Assembly (NCBI GenBank): GCA_007753675.1
Contig: CP036432.1
Span: 2,392,394-2,456,393 of the forward strand
Reading direction: 5' to 3'
DNA: 64,000 bases
From: Stieleria magnilauensis
GTDB taxonomy: Bacteria > Planctomycetota > Planctomycetia > Pirellulales > Pirellulaceae
The notes beneath the pieces were generated by a model. The model was not told the origin of the DNA, ran no database searches, and saw only the letters and a program-made list of their open reading frames with translations. Positions 16,123 to 25,287 of the stretch are shown here, piece after piece (the first letter of the stretch is position 1; the number at the start of each line of letters is the position of its first letter). The translations under genes were made by a program, and so were the position numbers.

Positions 16123-17256
16123 CTAATAAACGCCGACGGTGGTCGCGCTTGCCAACTCGTGGAACGGCCGCACGCCGCTGACACCGTCCCAAGGGTACAT
16201 GTCGAACGGCGCTTCTCGCTCGCCTTCGTCGCGTTCCATAAACCCGGGGACAAAGAATTCGTCGGTCAACGTGTACAGCTTCACACGTCCGGTTTCGCCG
16301 AACCCGACGACCTGGTTGTAGTCATCGAAACTGACGACCTCAGTCACCGCGCGCGGCTGGGGGGCGTAGTAACTGATCTTGTATCCGTCCGCGGCCGAGA
16401 TCGGTTTGCTGCAGGCCAAGCCCATCAGGGTGTTGCCGTAGGTCGGGGTCATGTACACGCCGCCTTCTTCCACCGGTCCACCGAGCAATTCTTCGACACA
16501 GAAACGCGTCCACTGTGGCGTGAACTCGGTGCCGCCGGAAAAGATCCCCTTGATGCCGACTTCTTGCAGGCTGGTGCCGCGGTCTTCGAGGGCTTCACCG
16601 AGCGATTCGAGCAACTTTGGCGTCGCGAACATGCACTTGATGTCGTGTCCCGCAGTCAGCACGGTGACGGCTTGGTCGATGCAGTGCTTCTTGTACTCTT
16701 CCAGATGCTCCATCCAGCCTTTCTTGATCAGCTTGACGACCCAGCGGGGGTCCAAGTCGATGCAGAAGCAGATGCCGCCGCGATGTTGAGCCAAGTGCTC
16801 GACGGCCAACCGCAGTCGCCGCGGACCGCTGGGCCCGAGCATCAGCCAATTTGAACCGGGCGGGAAATGTTCGTCCGGCAGGGTATCGCTGAACAACTCG
16901 TAGTCTTTCCAGTGATCTTCGATCACCATCCGGCTTTTCGGAACCCCCGTCGTGCCGCCGGTTTCGAACACGTAGACCGGCTTTCCGGCATGCCCCTTGG
17001 GGACCCAGCGCTGGATCGGGCCGCCACGGAGCCATTCGTCTTCAAAGTGCGGAAACTTCTTCAGATCGTCAAAGGACTTGATGTCGGTGAGGGGATCGAA
17101 TCCCAATTCCGCCTTCTTTTCCAACCAAAACGGGCTTCCTGTCTCCTCACTAAAGTGCCAATGCACAATCTTGAGAGTGTGTTCATTCAATCGATCTCTG
17201 GCTTCCGAAGCACTCTTGGCGACGTCTTCGGGAATCGAAGTCTGGGCGGCACTCAT
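16123..17256 (-). CDS. PaaK/LuxE-like adenylate-forming enzyme (CoA ligase family)
   Basis: A 377-aa protein with the AMP-binding phosphate loop FETGGTTGVPKSRM (about 93-106) and the later motifs GTEFTPQW and MTPTYGNTLMG, as in phenylacetate-CoA-ligase-like proteins. It is shorter than typical PaaK (about 430 aa). The C-terminal subdomain FGETGRVKLYTLTDEFFVPGF is present but abbreviated. It probably activates a carboxylate as acyl-AMP and transfers it to CoA or a protein thiol. It is the first gene of the pair with the aldehyde dehydrogenase. The start at 17256 gives an N-terminus without a signal peptide, so the enzyme is cytosolic. Confidence 0.75.
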   Translation of the reverse strand: MSAAQTSIPEDVAKSASEARDRLNEHTLKIVHWHFSEETGSPFWLEKKAELGFDPLTDIKSFDDLKKFPHFEDEWLRGGPIQRWVPKGHAGKPVYVFETGGTTGVPKSRMVIEDHWKDYELFSDTLPDEHFPPGSNWLMLGPSGPRRLRLAVEHLAQHRGGICFCIDLDPRWVVKLIKKGWMEHLEEYKKHCIDQAVTVLTAGHDIKCMFATPKLLESLGEALEDRGTSLQEVGIKGIFSGGTEFTPQWTRFCVEELLGGPVEEGGVYMTPTYGNTLMGLACSKPISAADGYKISYYAPQPRAVTEVVSFDDYNQVVGFGETGRVKLYTLTDEFFVPGFMERDEGEREAPFDMYPWDGVSGVRPFHELASATTVGVY

Positions 17257-17431
17257 TCGTTTAGTCGTCTCGCGGGCGGTGAAGGGACAGGCGGGGGAGT
17301 TTACATCTGGCGGTGACGTGACCGGCTCCAGAGAACTCTGCTGCGTGAATCTTGAAGGACCCTATTGTTGCCTTCAGGAAAGTGCGACGAAAGATCCCCG
17401 GGCAGTCTGAATCGGTATTTATCGAGAACGA

Positions 17432-17464
17432 AAAAAGCCGCACGTGATTCACGCGCGGCTTTTT
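17432..17464 (-). terminator. Intrinsic terminator after the secreted gene at 17529
   Basis: AAAAAGCCGC (17432-17441) pairs with GCGGCTTTTT (17455-17464). Read on the minus strand this is a GC stem followed by six T. It lies 65 bp past the stop of the minus-strand gene 17529-18665 and upstream of the ligase gene at 17256, separating the two transcription units. Confidence 0.85.
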
Positions 17465-17528
17465 GATCATTCGGTAAACTTTCCTGGCAGCTGGCTGCTG
17501 AATCAGGCAAGTTCGCGAGGTGCCAACC

Positions 17529-18665
17529 CTACGGATTGACAACAACCGGTGGTTGAATCTGATTCGGCAATGAGGGGCTGATGACCGGCGGGGTATCGAT
17601 CGAATCGTCGTCGCTGGCGCCAATCGCAATCGCGGCTCCGATTCCGCCCAGCACTGCGATGCCTCGAAGACTGCCACCGCCACCGATGCCGCCTCCACCA
17701 CCGCCACCGCCTCCGCCGAAGGATCCACTCATCGCAGTGGGATCGTATCCGCCATTGGGCAGCAGCAGACCACCCTCATCGACTTCTTCCTCTGAAATCA
17801 ATCGATCTTCGATGACCGTGATCGGCCCCGGAGCGACTTGCATGATGAAGGTGTCTGAATTGGATTCGGTTTGAGCGACCAAGGTGGTGTCGCCGTCGGT
17901 CGTCCCTTGCGCGCTCTGCACCATCAACGGATTAACAAGCTCGATGCCCATCAACCCAAAACCGTCTTTTCCAGACCCCAAGACCGAGTAACTTCCCGGA
18001 GCCAGATCGGCGACTTGAAAGTAACCTGTGGCATCGGTCAATGTTCGGGCGACTTCTATGCCGTCGCGGTAGATCACCACGTTGGCGCCTTGGGCGCCGG
18101 GGTTATCGGTGAATCCGGCGCGCGTCAAACGGCCTCGCAATCCGCCTTCATATTGACTCAGACGGACGGATTCTCCGGTGAAGGCACGATCGGTGGCCAT
18201 CGGGTTGTTGCTCGGATCGAACTCGACCTTGCTCGCTTGGCCGGTCGGCATGTAACGCAGGATCGCGTTTCGCACGACGCTGAACTCAACCGCACCCGCG
18301 GCGATTTCAAATTGCTCGCTGATCGGGACTTCCTTGCTGACGATGTGCATCGCACAGCAGGCGAAGGTGCCGTCACCGCGAATCATCAACGTGTAAACGC
18401 CCGGTTTGACGTCGGTCAGCGTGAACCGACCCGTCTTGTCCGATTCGGTTGCAGCAGCGGCCGGCTTGCCGAATTGGTCGATCAACACGACCTTCGCACC
18501 CCGTGCCGCAGCAATCCCTTCGCTGCGCGGGACGATGACGCGTCCCTGGACCGATCCGCTCTCCGAAACGCGGACCCATTGCTGTTGGGCGACATCCGCC
18601 GCGGAGACAAAGCCAGAAGCACACACCAGCGCTAACGTGGCGATGGAACAGATCAAACGTTGCAT
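17529..18665 (-). CDS. Secreted protein with carboxypeptidase-regulatory-like domains and Gly-rich anchored tail (paralogue 1)
   Basis: A 378-aa protein. The signal peptide is 1-22 (LALVCASGFVSA). Residues about 33-105 are a first carboxypeptidase-regulatory/CNA-B-like beta domain (GRFTLTDVKPGVYTLMIRG). A conserved VVRNAILRYMPTG block lies near 150, and a second such domain at about 185-250 (TDATGYFQVADLAPGSYSVL). The tail has three parts: a run of Gly (about 316-330), a hydrophobic stretch IAVLGGIGAAIAIG, then acidic DDDSID and PPVISP near the end. The gene at 19260-20435 is a clear tandem paralogue with the same order. It is likely a cell-surface or membrane-associated structural protein; function unknown. 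Confidence 0.8.
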   Translation of the reverse strand: MQRLICSIATLALVCASGFVSAADVAQQQWVRVSESGSVQGRVIVPRSEGIAAARGAKVVLIDQFGKPAAAATESDKTGRFTLTDVKPGVYTLMIRGDGTFACCAMHIVSKEVPISEQFEIAAGAVEFSVVRNAILRYMPTGQASKVEFDPSNNPMATDRAFTGESVRLSQYEGGLRGRLTRAGFTDNPGAQGANVVIYRDGIEVARTLTDATGYFQVADLAPGSYSVLGSGKDGFGLMGIELVNPLMVQSAQGTTDGDTTLVAQTESNSDTFIMQVAPGPITVIEDRLISEEEVDEGGLLLPNGGYDPTAMSGSFGGGGGGGGGGIGGGGSLRGIAVLGGIGAAIAIGASDDDSIDTPPVISPSLPNQIQPPVVVNP

Positions 18666-19259
18666 TTCCAGATTCCAATCAAGATTGAGCGATGTTGCAG
18701 AGGGAAAACATACCTCTGCATCAGACTATAGGAGCAGCAATTGAGGAATTCAACGCTCTTGACGGCGAATTGGCAATTTAGGAGAGCTAGGACACCCCGA
18801 TTCACAGCCCTTATAGAGAAGCCACAAACGCTCTCAAGAGGGGCTTCCGTCGGGGATCCAATTCAGCGAGCGGTCATTCCACAATGAAAACCCACAAGAT
18901 CCGCGGTGCCGGCCCGCACCCGCGGCCTTTTTCGAGGCGTTCCCCTACCCCAAAACTTCACGAAGAAGCTCCACGAGTGCCCTGGTCACGGGAAAGCGCG
19001 ACAGGCTGTCTGACGGAGCGATGAGGTTACCAGTGAACCCACGGATGGCAGCGCGAACCCACGGATTGTTTGCACCCTTACATCCGTGGGTTCGCGCTGC
19101 TATCCGCGGGTCTTCTTTTCGAAGGTTCGCTCGGTACAACCACCGAAACGCTTGGCGAGTTCCGCTCACCCAAAATTTAATGCGCCGCGCACCACGAGCT
19201 GGGCGACAACGGATCCGCGAATCCACCGTCGACCGCGTGTCACAGCGTTTGATCGTCTG
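18666..19259. repeat. 594-bp spacer with a 29-bp near-perfect inverted repeat
   Basis: Between the two paralogous secreted genes. Bases 19038-19066 and 19082-19110 pair over 29 bp with two mismatches and a 15-base loop; each arm itself contains a duplicated CCCACGGAT/ATCCGTGGG motif. It could be a terminator for the upstream gene 19260-20435 on the minus strand, although no T-run adjoins it, or a mobile palindrome. No gene is evident in this spacer. Confidence 0.7.
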
Positions 19260-20435
19260 CTACGGAGTGATCGGGCTGGTGACCGGGGGAGCTGCAAAGG
19301 CGTCATCGTCGTCGGACGACGAAGCCGCCACAGCGGCTCCGGCAGCCGCAAATCCCAGCACGGGCAGTAAGCTGCCGCGGCCTCCGAGACTTCCTCCTCC
19401 GCCACCGCCGCCACCACCACCTCCGGCGACACTGCCACCGGGAGGGCCTTGCATGGCGCCCGGCTCAACGGGCAGCCCGGCTTCGCCCTGCGGAAGTGTT
19501 TCGGGCTGCGGGACTTCGTCTTGGATCAGCTCATCAATCGCAGGCGATTCCAATCCGCTCGGGGCGAGCTGCAATTCCAATTGGGGCTGAAACGCAGGCT
19601 CTTGAAGGGTGACCAAGCGACTTCCGTCACCGCCGGATGAATTGCGGCGTGCCAGCACTTCTTCGACCAGTTGGAAACCGACCACGCCGATCCCATCGGG
19701 GCCGATCGCGATCAAGGAATAGGACCCTGGGGGCAGCGAATCGATCGAAAACGTCCCGTCTTCGCCGGTGATCGCCTGAGAGATCAGCTCGCGGTTTTGG
19801 TACAGCAGCACATTGGTCTCGGCAGCACCGGTCAGTTGGGTTTGGGTGGATCCGGCACGATAAATTCGGCCACGCAGCCCGCCGGCGGCTTGTGCGACGC
19901 GTAAGGTCCCCGAGGCGTGCAGCGCGGACATGGCTTTCGGCCCGTCCGCACCGCCGAAATCTGCGACAAAGGGGATCGTCGAAGGCATGTAGCGGATGAC
20001 CGCGTTTCGGACTTTGTTGATCCGCAGCGGGGCGGCGCCGATTTCCAGTCGATGGTGATGCGGATCCAACGCTTCGTCACGGCTTTCGACGACGTGAATG
20101 GCATAGCACGCGGCCAGACTCGGGCCACGGGTCACCAGGGTGTAAACACCGGCGGGAACACCGACGAAGGAATACTGGACATTTGATTCGGCGGAGCGTT
20201 GGGCCCGATAGATCGCACCGTCTTGGGAGACCAGGGCAACTTTCACGCTGCCCGCTTGGAGGGTGTCCGCTGGGACGTCCGGCGCTACAATCACCGCGTC
20301 GATTCGGCCTTCGGGGCTCGCCGCGACCCATTGCTGGACCACCAAGTGCTGTCCGTCTCCGTCAGCACGCACGAAAGAGCTTGTCAGGAACAGACTTGTC
20401 AGCGCAAGCGCGAGGGTCAGTGGGGAATAACGCAT
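19260..20435 (-). CDS. Secreted protein with carboxypeptidase-regulatory-like domains and Gly-rich anchored tail (paralogue 2)
   Basis: A 391-aa protein. The signal peptide is 1-24 (LALTSLFLTSSFVRA). The domain order matches its neighbour at 17529-18665: a beta domain with YSFVGVPAGVYTLVTRG, the conserved KVRNAVIRYMPS block, a second beta domain with GEDGTFSIDSLPPGSYSLI, a Gly run (about 338-352), the hydrophobic stretch LLPVLGFAAAGAAVAA, then SSSDDDDAF and APPVTSPITP at the end. The shared order suggests a local duplication. The conserved C-terminal Gly/helix/acid tail suggests a common anchoring or sorting mode. Function unknown; probably exported to the cell envelope. Confidence 0.8.
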   Translation of the reverse strand: MRYSPLTLALALTSLFLTSSFVRADGDGQHLVVQQWVAASPEGRIDAVIVAPDVPADTLQAGSVKVALVSQDGAIYRAQRSAESNVQYSFVGVPAGVYTLVTRGPSLAACYAIHVVESRDEALDPHHHRLEIGAAPLRINKVRNAVIRYMPSTIPFVADFGGADGPKAMSALHASGTLRVAQAAGGLRGRIYRAGSTQTQLTGAAETNVLLYQNRELISQAITGEDGTFSIDSLPPGSYSLIAIGPDGIGVVGFQLVEEVLARRNSSGGDGSRLVTLQEPAFQPQLELQLAPSGLESPAIDELIQDEVPQPETLPQGEAGLPVEPGAMQGPPGGSVAGGGGGGGGGGGSLGGRGSLLPVLGFAAAGAAVAASSSDDDDAFAAPPVTSPITP

Positions 20436-20479
20436 CGGAGAACTCTGACAGGCGGTAAACTGGGTAAAAGACGAGCCGG

Positions 20480-20887
20480 GTGAGTCATACTAGCTTGAGG
20501 GATTTCCTCGGGCAAGCGAACAGATTGATCATTAATCCATATTCCGTCACAGCCGCCGCGCCTTTGGAGAAAGGGTACTTTGGGGACCATTCCCGTCGAA
20601 AGGATGGCGCATTCCTCTATCGGGTGGTCGAAATCCGGCACCCGATCGCGACCGAGTTCGTTTATTCAGGCTGGTGGTTCCGGCAGACGATCGACATCGC
20701 TGGCGAGCGGGTGTGGGGCCAAATTAGCTGGCTGGACCTGAAGAAGGAGGCCGAATTCAGGTTGCCCGAGTCGGTCGACCCGGCACGCCGGCCGGGCCGC
20801 ATGGAGATCGACTTCACCCGCGGCCTACGCATTCGCCGGTTTCGCATCTGGATCGCCGACGAACTGATCTACGACGAAGTGGCCTAA
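20480..20887 (+). CDS. Conserved small protein of unknown function
   Basis: A 135-aa protein read from a GTG at 20480; no ATG lies near the start of this frame, so the exact N-terminus is uncertain. The sequence is compact and reads as a real globular protein: GYFGDHSRRKDGAFLYRVV, FVYSGWWFRQTIDIAGERVWGQISWLDLKKEAEF, and the C-terminal IRRFRIWIADELIYDEVA. There is no signal peptide or membrane segment, so it is probably cytosolic. I do not recognise the family. It is transcribed divergently from the secreted paralogue at 19260-20435. Confidence 0.65.
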   Translation: MSHTSLRDFLGQANRLIINPYSVTAAAPLEKGYFGDHSRRKDGAFLYRVVEIRHPIATEFVYSGWWFRQTIDIAGERVWGQISWLDLKKEAEFRLPESVDPARRPGRMEIDFTRGLRIRRFRIWIADELIYDEVA

Positions 20888-20909
20888 GCGCAAAGTGGCC
20901 TAAGCGAAA

Positions 20910-21058
20910 AGTGGCGTAAGCTTCCAGCTTGCGACCCCCACAAGCTTTAGCTTGCCCCCAGTAACCCCAACAGAAAGCGTCAGCGACTGGCTCTTCGCGG
21001 CAACCTTCCCCGGTCCTCAGCAAGCTGAGGAGAACGCAAGCTAGAAGCTTACGCCACT
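20910..21058. repeat. Repeat family C inverted pair
   Basis: Bases 20910-20933 (core GTGGCGTAAGCTTCCAGC) pair with 21035-21058 over 24 bp with one mismatch. Just inside is a smaller palindrome, CAAGCTTTAGCTTG (20941-20954). The words GTGGCCTAAGCG and GTGGCGTA also precede it as direct repeats. Further copies lie at 32731-32780 and as a four-unit tandem at 35475-35606. It fills most of the 338-bp spacer 20888-21225; no gene is seen there. Confidence 0.7.
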
Positions 21059-21225
21059 GAAAGCGTACGCAACGACGAAAAGCCCGAGGCACCTTGTGAG
21101 TGCGACTCGAGCTAGTCGTTGGCATGGCCGCCCATTACTCCCGAAGCGTCTCGGGAACGGCCACACGGTTCCTCCGCCCTACGGATGGATTGATGTGAAC
21201 TGGTGCAGGGGGGAAGGGTTCGGCG

Positions 21226-23703
21226 TCAACGCGCCGGTTGAGTCGCGACCGGAGGAGGAGTTTTGGAGATCGCTTTGCGACGCACCGGGATCGGAGCCCC
21301 CGAGGCGGCGTCGGTCGATTCGGCCGCCGGTCGTTGGATCACCCGTTCGGTCTGGTAACTGATCGGGGCAATCGGACCGGACGGCTGTCCGGGGACCAAG
21401 ATGCTTTGGCTGGCCGGCCCAGGCGTCGGGGCCGCTGGCTTCGGGGCATTCGGTGCCGGTGCATTCGGCATCGGGGCAGCCGACTCGGGATCGGTCACCG
21501 ACGGATCTGGGACCGGCATGACCGGCGGATTGATCGGCTCGGGGGAGAGCATTTCGCTCGGCGATCCGAACTGATCCAGCGGCATGTCCTCGACCGGAGC
21601 CACTTCGTTGTACGACCGTTCGAACAGTCCCATCGATCCGGCTTGGCCGGGCGAGAGGATTTCTCCGGCGGTTGAATCGCTGAAGCCCATGACTTCGACG
21701 GCGTCGGCGTTTTGCACCGGGCCTCGCCGGACCACGCCGGGACGCGTCACACCGTATTGCAATTGGTAGCCGGCTGATCGCTCACGGGCACGTTCCAGGG
21801 CGTCACAGTAGGCCTTGCTATTCCAGGGGCCTTCCTGCAGTGCGATGTTGCTGTTGGCCAGCAAGGTGCCACGCAGGTAGTCGACGTAGTTGATCGATTT
21901 GTTGTATTCGACCAGGGCACGGTAGTAACTGATCTGGGCTTCGGCACGACGTTGTTGACTTTGCAGCACCACGTTCACCGGGCTGAGTCCTTTTTGGTAC
22001 TCCAGCAACCGCGCGTCGACTTCTTGCTCGGCGGCTTGCCATTCGTTGGCCGCGTCTTGCAGCTGTGCGAAGTGGCTGGCCGATTTGCCGATCGCGTCGC
22101 TGAGCTGGCTGACGGCCAGTCGCTCGGATTCTTGCAGGTACGCTTGTCGCTGGCGGAGCGTCAGTTGGGTTTGACGGATCCGGGCCAGTTCACGTCGCAG
22201 TCCGACGGGCATCGAGAACTCCAATCGTACCACGCCTTCCTGGTAGTCGCCGCTGGTCAGTCCGGCCAACGCACTGCTGCCGACTGCGGGGAACGAGTTG
22301 TCGCCACCGGGCGGGCCCAGCGTGTCACCGAGTCCGACGAAGCGGTACAGCAGCGACAAGTTGACATCGGGCAGGATCTGGTTTTTCGCCAACGCCAGTT
22401 CCAGTTCGGCTTGTTTGATCGAGTACTTTTGGCTCCGCAGCTCGGGGCTCAGGTACAGCATTTGCGCGACCGAATCGGTCCATTCGAATTCGACACGTGC
22501 TTGGGTCGGTTCGTCGATCGGTCGGATCAATCGTCCGTCGGTGGCGGTCAGCCCCAGCAACTCACGCAGGGCACGTTCGCGACCGTAGACGCCGAAGCGA
22601 TCGTCACCGGGCAGGTTGGATCCGTTCAGTGCAGCGGTCAAACGTCGTTGCAAGTTCCAATATTGGCCGACCGACTGCGACAATTCTTGAATCGTCCCCG
22701 TTCCGGCGTCCATGTTCAGTTTGGTGAATTCGGCCGTCGCTTGAGCACTGTCGCGGGCGATCGTGGCGGTGGCCACGGCGCGATAGCTGAGGTACAGATC
22801 CCAGTAGGCGACTTCGACGTCACGGACCAGGTTGCGAATCTGTTGTTCAAACGTCGCGATCGAAATGTCTTCGTTCATGCTGGCCAGCATGACGGGGATG
22901 CGGTTGATGTAGGTGCCTCGGTTTCGCAGCAGCGGGTGTTGGACCTGAGCTTCGACGATCGCGGTGTAGTCACTGGCGAACAGACGCGAAATGTTGCTCA
23001 GTTCGGTGTTGTTGCGCGAGTAGACGACTTGTTGACGGGCCGTCACGACACCACCGGTGGCCAGTCGCTTGCTGAGCGCGGCTTGCTGGGTCGAGTTCTG
23101 CCCGACCGAGAACTGGCGGTTGATCGTGTTGCCGTCGCCGACGTTTTGCGGACGGTCGGTGGTCGACGAATCGATGAACCCGCTGACGATCGCATCGAAT
23201 TCAGCCAAGGCGTCCTCGACACCGCCGATCTGGTTGGCCCGGACGGCCCCACGCGGCAGCAACCGGTTGCCGCTGCCGTCGGTGGTGATCGGAATCGACT
23301 GAGTCGTGGTTTGCTGGAGTGCGACGTCGTAGACGCTGCCGAATTGCCCCGGCGAGCCGCTGACGAACTGCGCCGCGATGTTCTGACGCGTCTCGGCGTT
23401 GCCGCCGGTCGTCATCAGGAACCGCGCATTTTGCAGCGCCATCGTGACGCATTCTTCCAGCGTCATGTTCCAGAATTCGTAGTTATGATTCCCCACCGTC
23501 AGCGGCGGCAACGACTGAGTCGTCTCCGGCATGCTGGCAACCTCCACGTCCGGATACTCGATCGACGTGGCGGTATTGAGGTAATGTTGCAGGTCCGGCG
23601 ACTCGTTCAAAAAGAACGGTTGCGTCGGCGTACATCCAGTCGCCAATACAATCGCCAAAACGAGTTGCAGGTGCGTAGCGATACGAAACAACGAGCGATT
23701 CAT
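21226..23703 (-). CDS. TolC-family outer-membrane efflux lipoprotein
   Basis: An 825-aa protein. An N-terminal signal peptide with lipobox LATGC (Cys24) predicts lipid attachment. The body carries the two outer-membrane efflux (OEP) repeats, starting near NMTLEECVTMALQNARFLM (about residue 80) and including long helices such as IRQTQLTLRQRQAYLQESER and VDARLLEYQKGLSPVNVVLQ. A Pro/Ala-rich tail of roughly 130 residues (APMPNAPAPNAPKPAAPTPG) follows, longer than in classical TolC (about 470 aa). It should form the outer-membrane channel of a tripartite exporter; no inner-membrane pump or adaptor gene is adjacent. The 628-residue open frame opposite is a shadow. Confidence 0.85.
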   Translation of the reverse strand: MNRSLFRIATHLQLVLAIVLATGCTPTQPFFLNESPDLQHYLNTATSIEYPDVEVASMPETTQSLPPLTVGNHNYEFWNMTLEECVTMALQNARFLMTTGGNAETRQNIAAQFVSGSPGQFGSVYDVALQQTTTQSIPITTDGSGNRLLPRGAVRANQIGGVEDALAEFDAIVSGFIDSSTTDRPQNVGDGNTINRQFSVGQNSTQQAALSKRLATGGVVTARQQVVYSRNNTELSNISRLFASDYTAIVEAQVQHPLLRNRGTYINRIPVMLASMNEDISIATFEQQIRNLVRDVEVAYWDLYLSYRAVATATIARDSAQATAEFTKLNMDAGTGTIQELSQSVGQYWNLQRRLTAALNGSNLPGDDRFGVYGRERALRELLGLTATDGRLIRPIDEPTQARVEFEWTDSVAQMLYLSPELRSQKYSIKQAELELALAKNQILPDVNLSLLYRFVGLGDTLGPPGGDNSFPAVGSSALAGLTSGDYQEGVVRLEFSMPVGLRRELARIRQTQLTLRQRQAYLQESERLAVSQLSDAIGKSASHFAQLQDAANEWQAAEQEVDARLLEYQKGLSPVNVVLQSQQRRAEAQISYYRALVEYNKSINYVDYLRGTLLANSNIALQEGPWNSKAYCDALERARERSAGYQLQYGVTRPGVVRRGPVQNADAVEVMGFSDSTAGEILSPGQAGSMGLFERSYNEVAPVEDMPLDQFGSPSEMLSPEPINPPVMPVPDPSVTDPESAAPMPNAPAPNAPKPAAPTPGPASQSILVPGQPSGPIAPISYQTERVIQRPAAESTDAASGAPIPVRRKAISKTPPPVATQPAR

Positions 23704-23994
23704 GCCCTGAGCTTCCCTAGGCCGCGATTTCGGTCACCTTTCGATCGTGAAGGAGGATCACATCGAGGGATGAAGTCAATCGCGAGCAGTCCAAACGGAA
23801 GCCCCCCACCAAGATCGCTCCGGCTCACTACGTCATAAACCGTGAGAGATCTTGTCCAAGAGTGGGTATCGGTGGCTGAGTGGGTAAACTTTGACGGTTC
23901 TAGTGAAAATTCTGGACTTCCGACCAGTTCGTCCGTGAACCGGCTCCGCAAGCGTCTTTCGACGCCCCCCGAGCCCGAGACCGCTAGAAAGTTG

Positions 23995-24183
23995 AGCGTC
24001 GTTTTCCTCGGGTTGGGGCCCGTAGGCTCGCGCCAAACGGCTGAGATTCAACTGACATCAGCCGGTTCGCGCCAGCGTCCGGGCACGTCCGCTTGTCGTG
24101 ATTTAGCGGAAGGGCGCCAGCCCTCCGGTCCGTCGACGCGTTTTCGACGCTGCCACCGGACGGCTCGCGCCGTACCGCTAACA
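23995..24183. repeat. Family B element joined to a family A element
   Basis: Bases 23995-24090 match the family B element at 10.6 kb (GGGCCCGTAGGCTCGCGCC, then AGCCGGTTCGCGCCAGCGTC). Bases 24102-24183 are a family A palindrome (TTAGCGGAAGGGCGCCAGCC ... GCTCGCGCCGTACCGCTAAC). They lie in the 528-bp spacer 23704-24231 between two minus-strand genes; the rest of the spacer is the upstream region of the TolC-like gene and shows nothing else. Confidence 0.7.
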
Positions 24184-24231
24184 CGTTCGGCGTTGAAGGT
24201 ACGCGATCCCTTCGTGTTTCACGTCACCGTT

Positions 24232-24888
24232 CTACTTCCCCGATTCGCTGACCAGTTCAGCGAAGGTCACGCCGGAAGGAGTTGGCTGGACGTTGGAAAC
24301 ATGAACATCCCAAAAGAAAAAGTCGCCGCCGTCGGACGCCGATCCCACTTCCTCGTTGGCCTCAATCTCAGGCAGCTCCAATTGCGGATCCGCGGCGGGC
24401 TCGGGCAGCGGGTCGACGCTCGGGGGCAGCGGCTCGGTCTCCAGCATCTCCGGGATCGACTCGGGGGTCCTCATCGCCGACGGATCGGTGGATCGTCGCG
24501 GGCCGACGGTCAACGCGTGGTACGGCTTGGGATAGAAATAATGCTGTTCCAGCCGCATGTGCTTCTTGGGCGCTTCGTAGGCGCCGGCATGTTCGGCGCG
24601 GTGCCACGCCATCGCTTCTTGGCTGGTCGGGGCGATCAGATACGCGATCTTTCCCCCCCAGTACGTCGGGCGGTTGTACACACGGCGATAGCTTGGATCG
24701 AGCCGATTGCCCATCGGGCCGATCAGATCGACGCGTTGCCGAACCGGTTGGCATTCGCGATCGGGGTGATGCGCGGTGGCGACGCTGGTCATCGCGACCG
24801 TCAACAAGGCCAGCGCTGCAACGCCACGTGATCGGATGCCACGTGATCGGAGCGAGGTCGAAACACAGTTCCAATTGAGTTGAGTCAT
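24232..24888 (-). CDS. Secreted planctomycete protein of unknown function
   Basis: A 218-aa protein started at the ATG at 24888, preceded by an AAGGAC ribosome-binding site; the frame extends upstream to 25086 without support. The signal peptide is about 1-38 (GVAALALLTVAMTSVATA). The middle is rich in Tyr/His/Pro: NRPTYWGGKIAYLIAPTSQEA, WHRAEHAGAY and QHYFYPKPYHALTVGPRR. The C-terminal half is acidic and Pro/Glu-rich (PPSVDPLPEPAADPQLELPE). No catalytic motif is seen. It is divergent from the SpoIIE-type phosphatase gene; the 399-bp intergenic region 24889-25287 shows no repeat or gene. Confidence 0.65.
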   Translation of the reverse strand: MTQLNWNCVSTSLRSRGIRSRGVAALALLTVAMTSVATAHHPDRECQPVRQRVDLIGPMGNRLDPSYRRVYNRPTYWGGKIAYLIAPTSQEAMAWHRAEHAGAYEAPKKHMRLEQHYFYPKPYHALTVGPRRSTDPSAMRTPESIPEMLETEPLPPSVDPLPEPAADPQLELPEIEANEEVGSASDGGDFFFWDVHVSNVQPTPSGVTFAELVSESGK

Positions 24889-25287
24889 GGGGACGTCCTT
24901 TTCCCGTTGAGTCGATTGTCGGCGTGCTTTCCCGGCCCGCGACGGTGGCCACACGTTGGGCCGGTCGGTCGAAGTGCAGTGGTCGCGTCGAAGTGGCCGT
25001 CCTGGCCGCGCGCCGAGCGATCGCACTCGCCCTGACCCTAAATTCGGCCAGGTGAATCGTTCTGTGCTGGATTTCGCTTTGAGCACCCTTTGCGACGTTC
25101 CTATCGATCATTCCGGCCAGGCGTGGCACCTCGGCAGACTCCGGAAACTTTGCTGGCAAATCCGTTCAGCGCGATTGCTACCGATGACGATCCGACCCTT
25201 ACGGCAAGGATCGCCAGGCAGCATTCGACTCGGAATTCCGAGCGATTTCATTCGTCTTACGCATTCCTTTTGCCAGAGTAGTTTCTC

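Noticed and set aside
21952-23838. Plus-strand frame of 628 codons opposite the TolC-like gene
   Set aside because: Composition of an antisense shadow (Arg/Gln/Val-rich, no domains); the minus strand encodes a well-formed efflux lipoprotein.
24889-25086. N-terminal extension of the secreted protein at 24232-24888
   Set aside because: The ATG at 24888 has a good ribosome-binding site and is directly followed by a signal peptide; the upstream residues would bury it.
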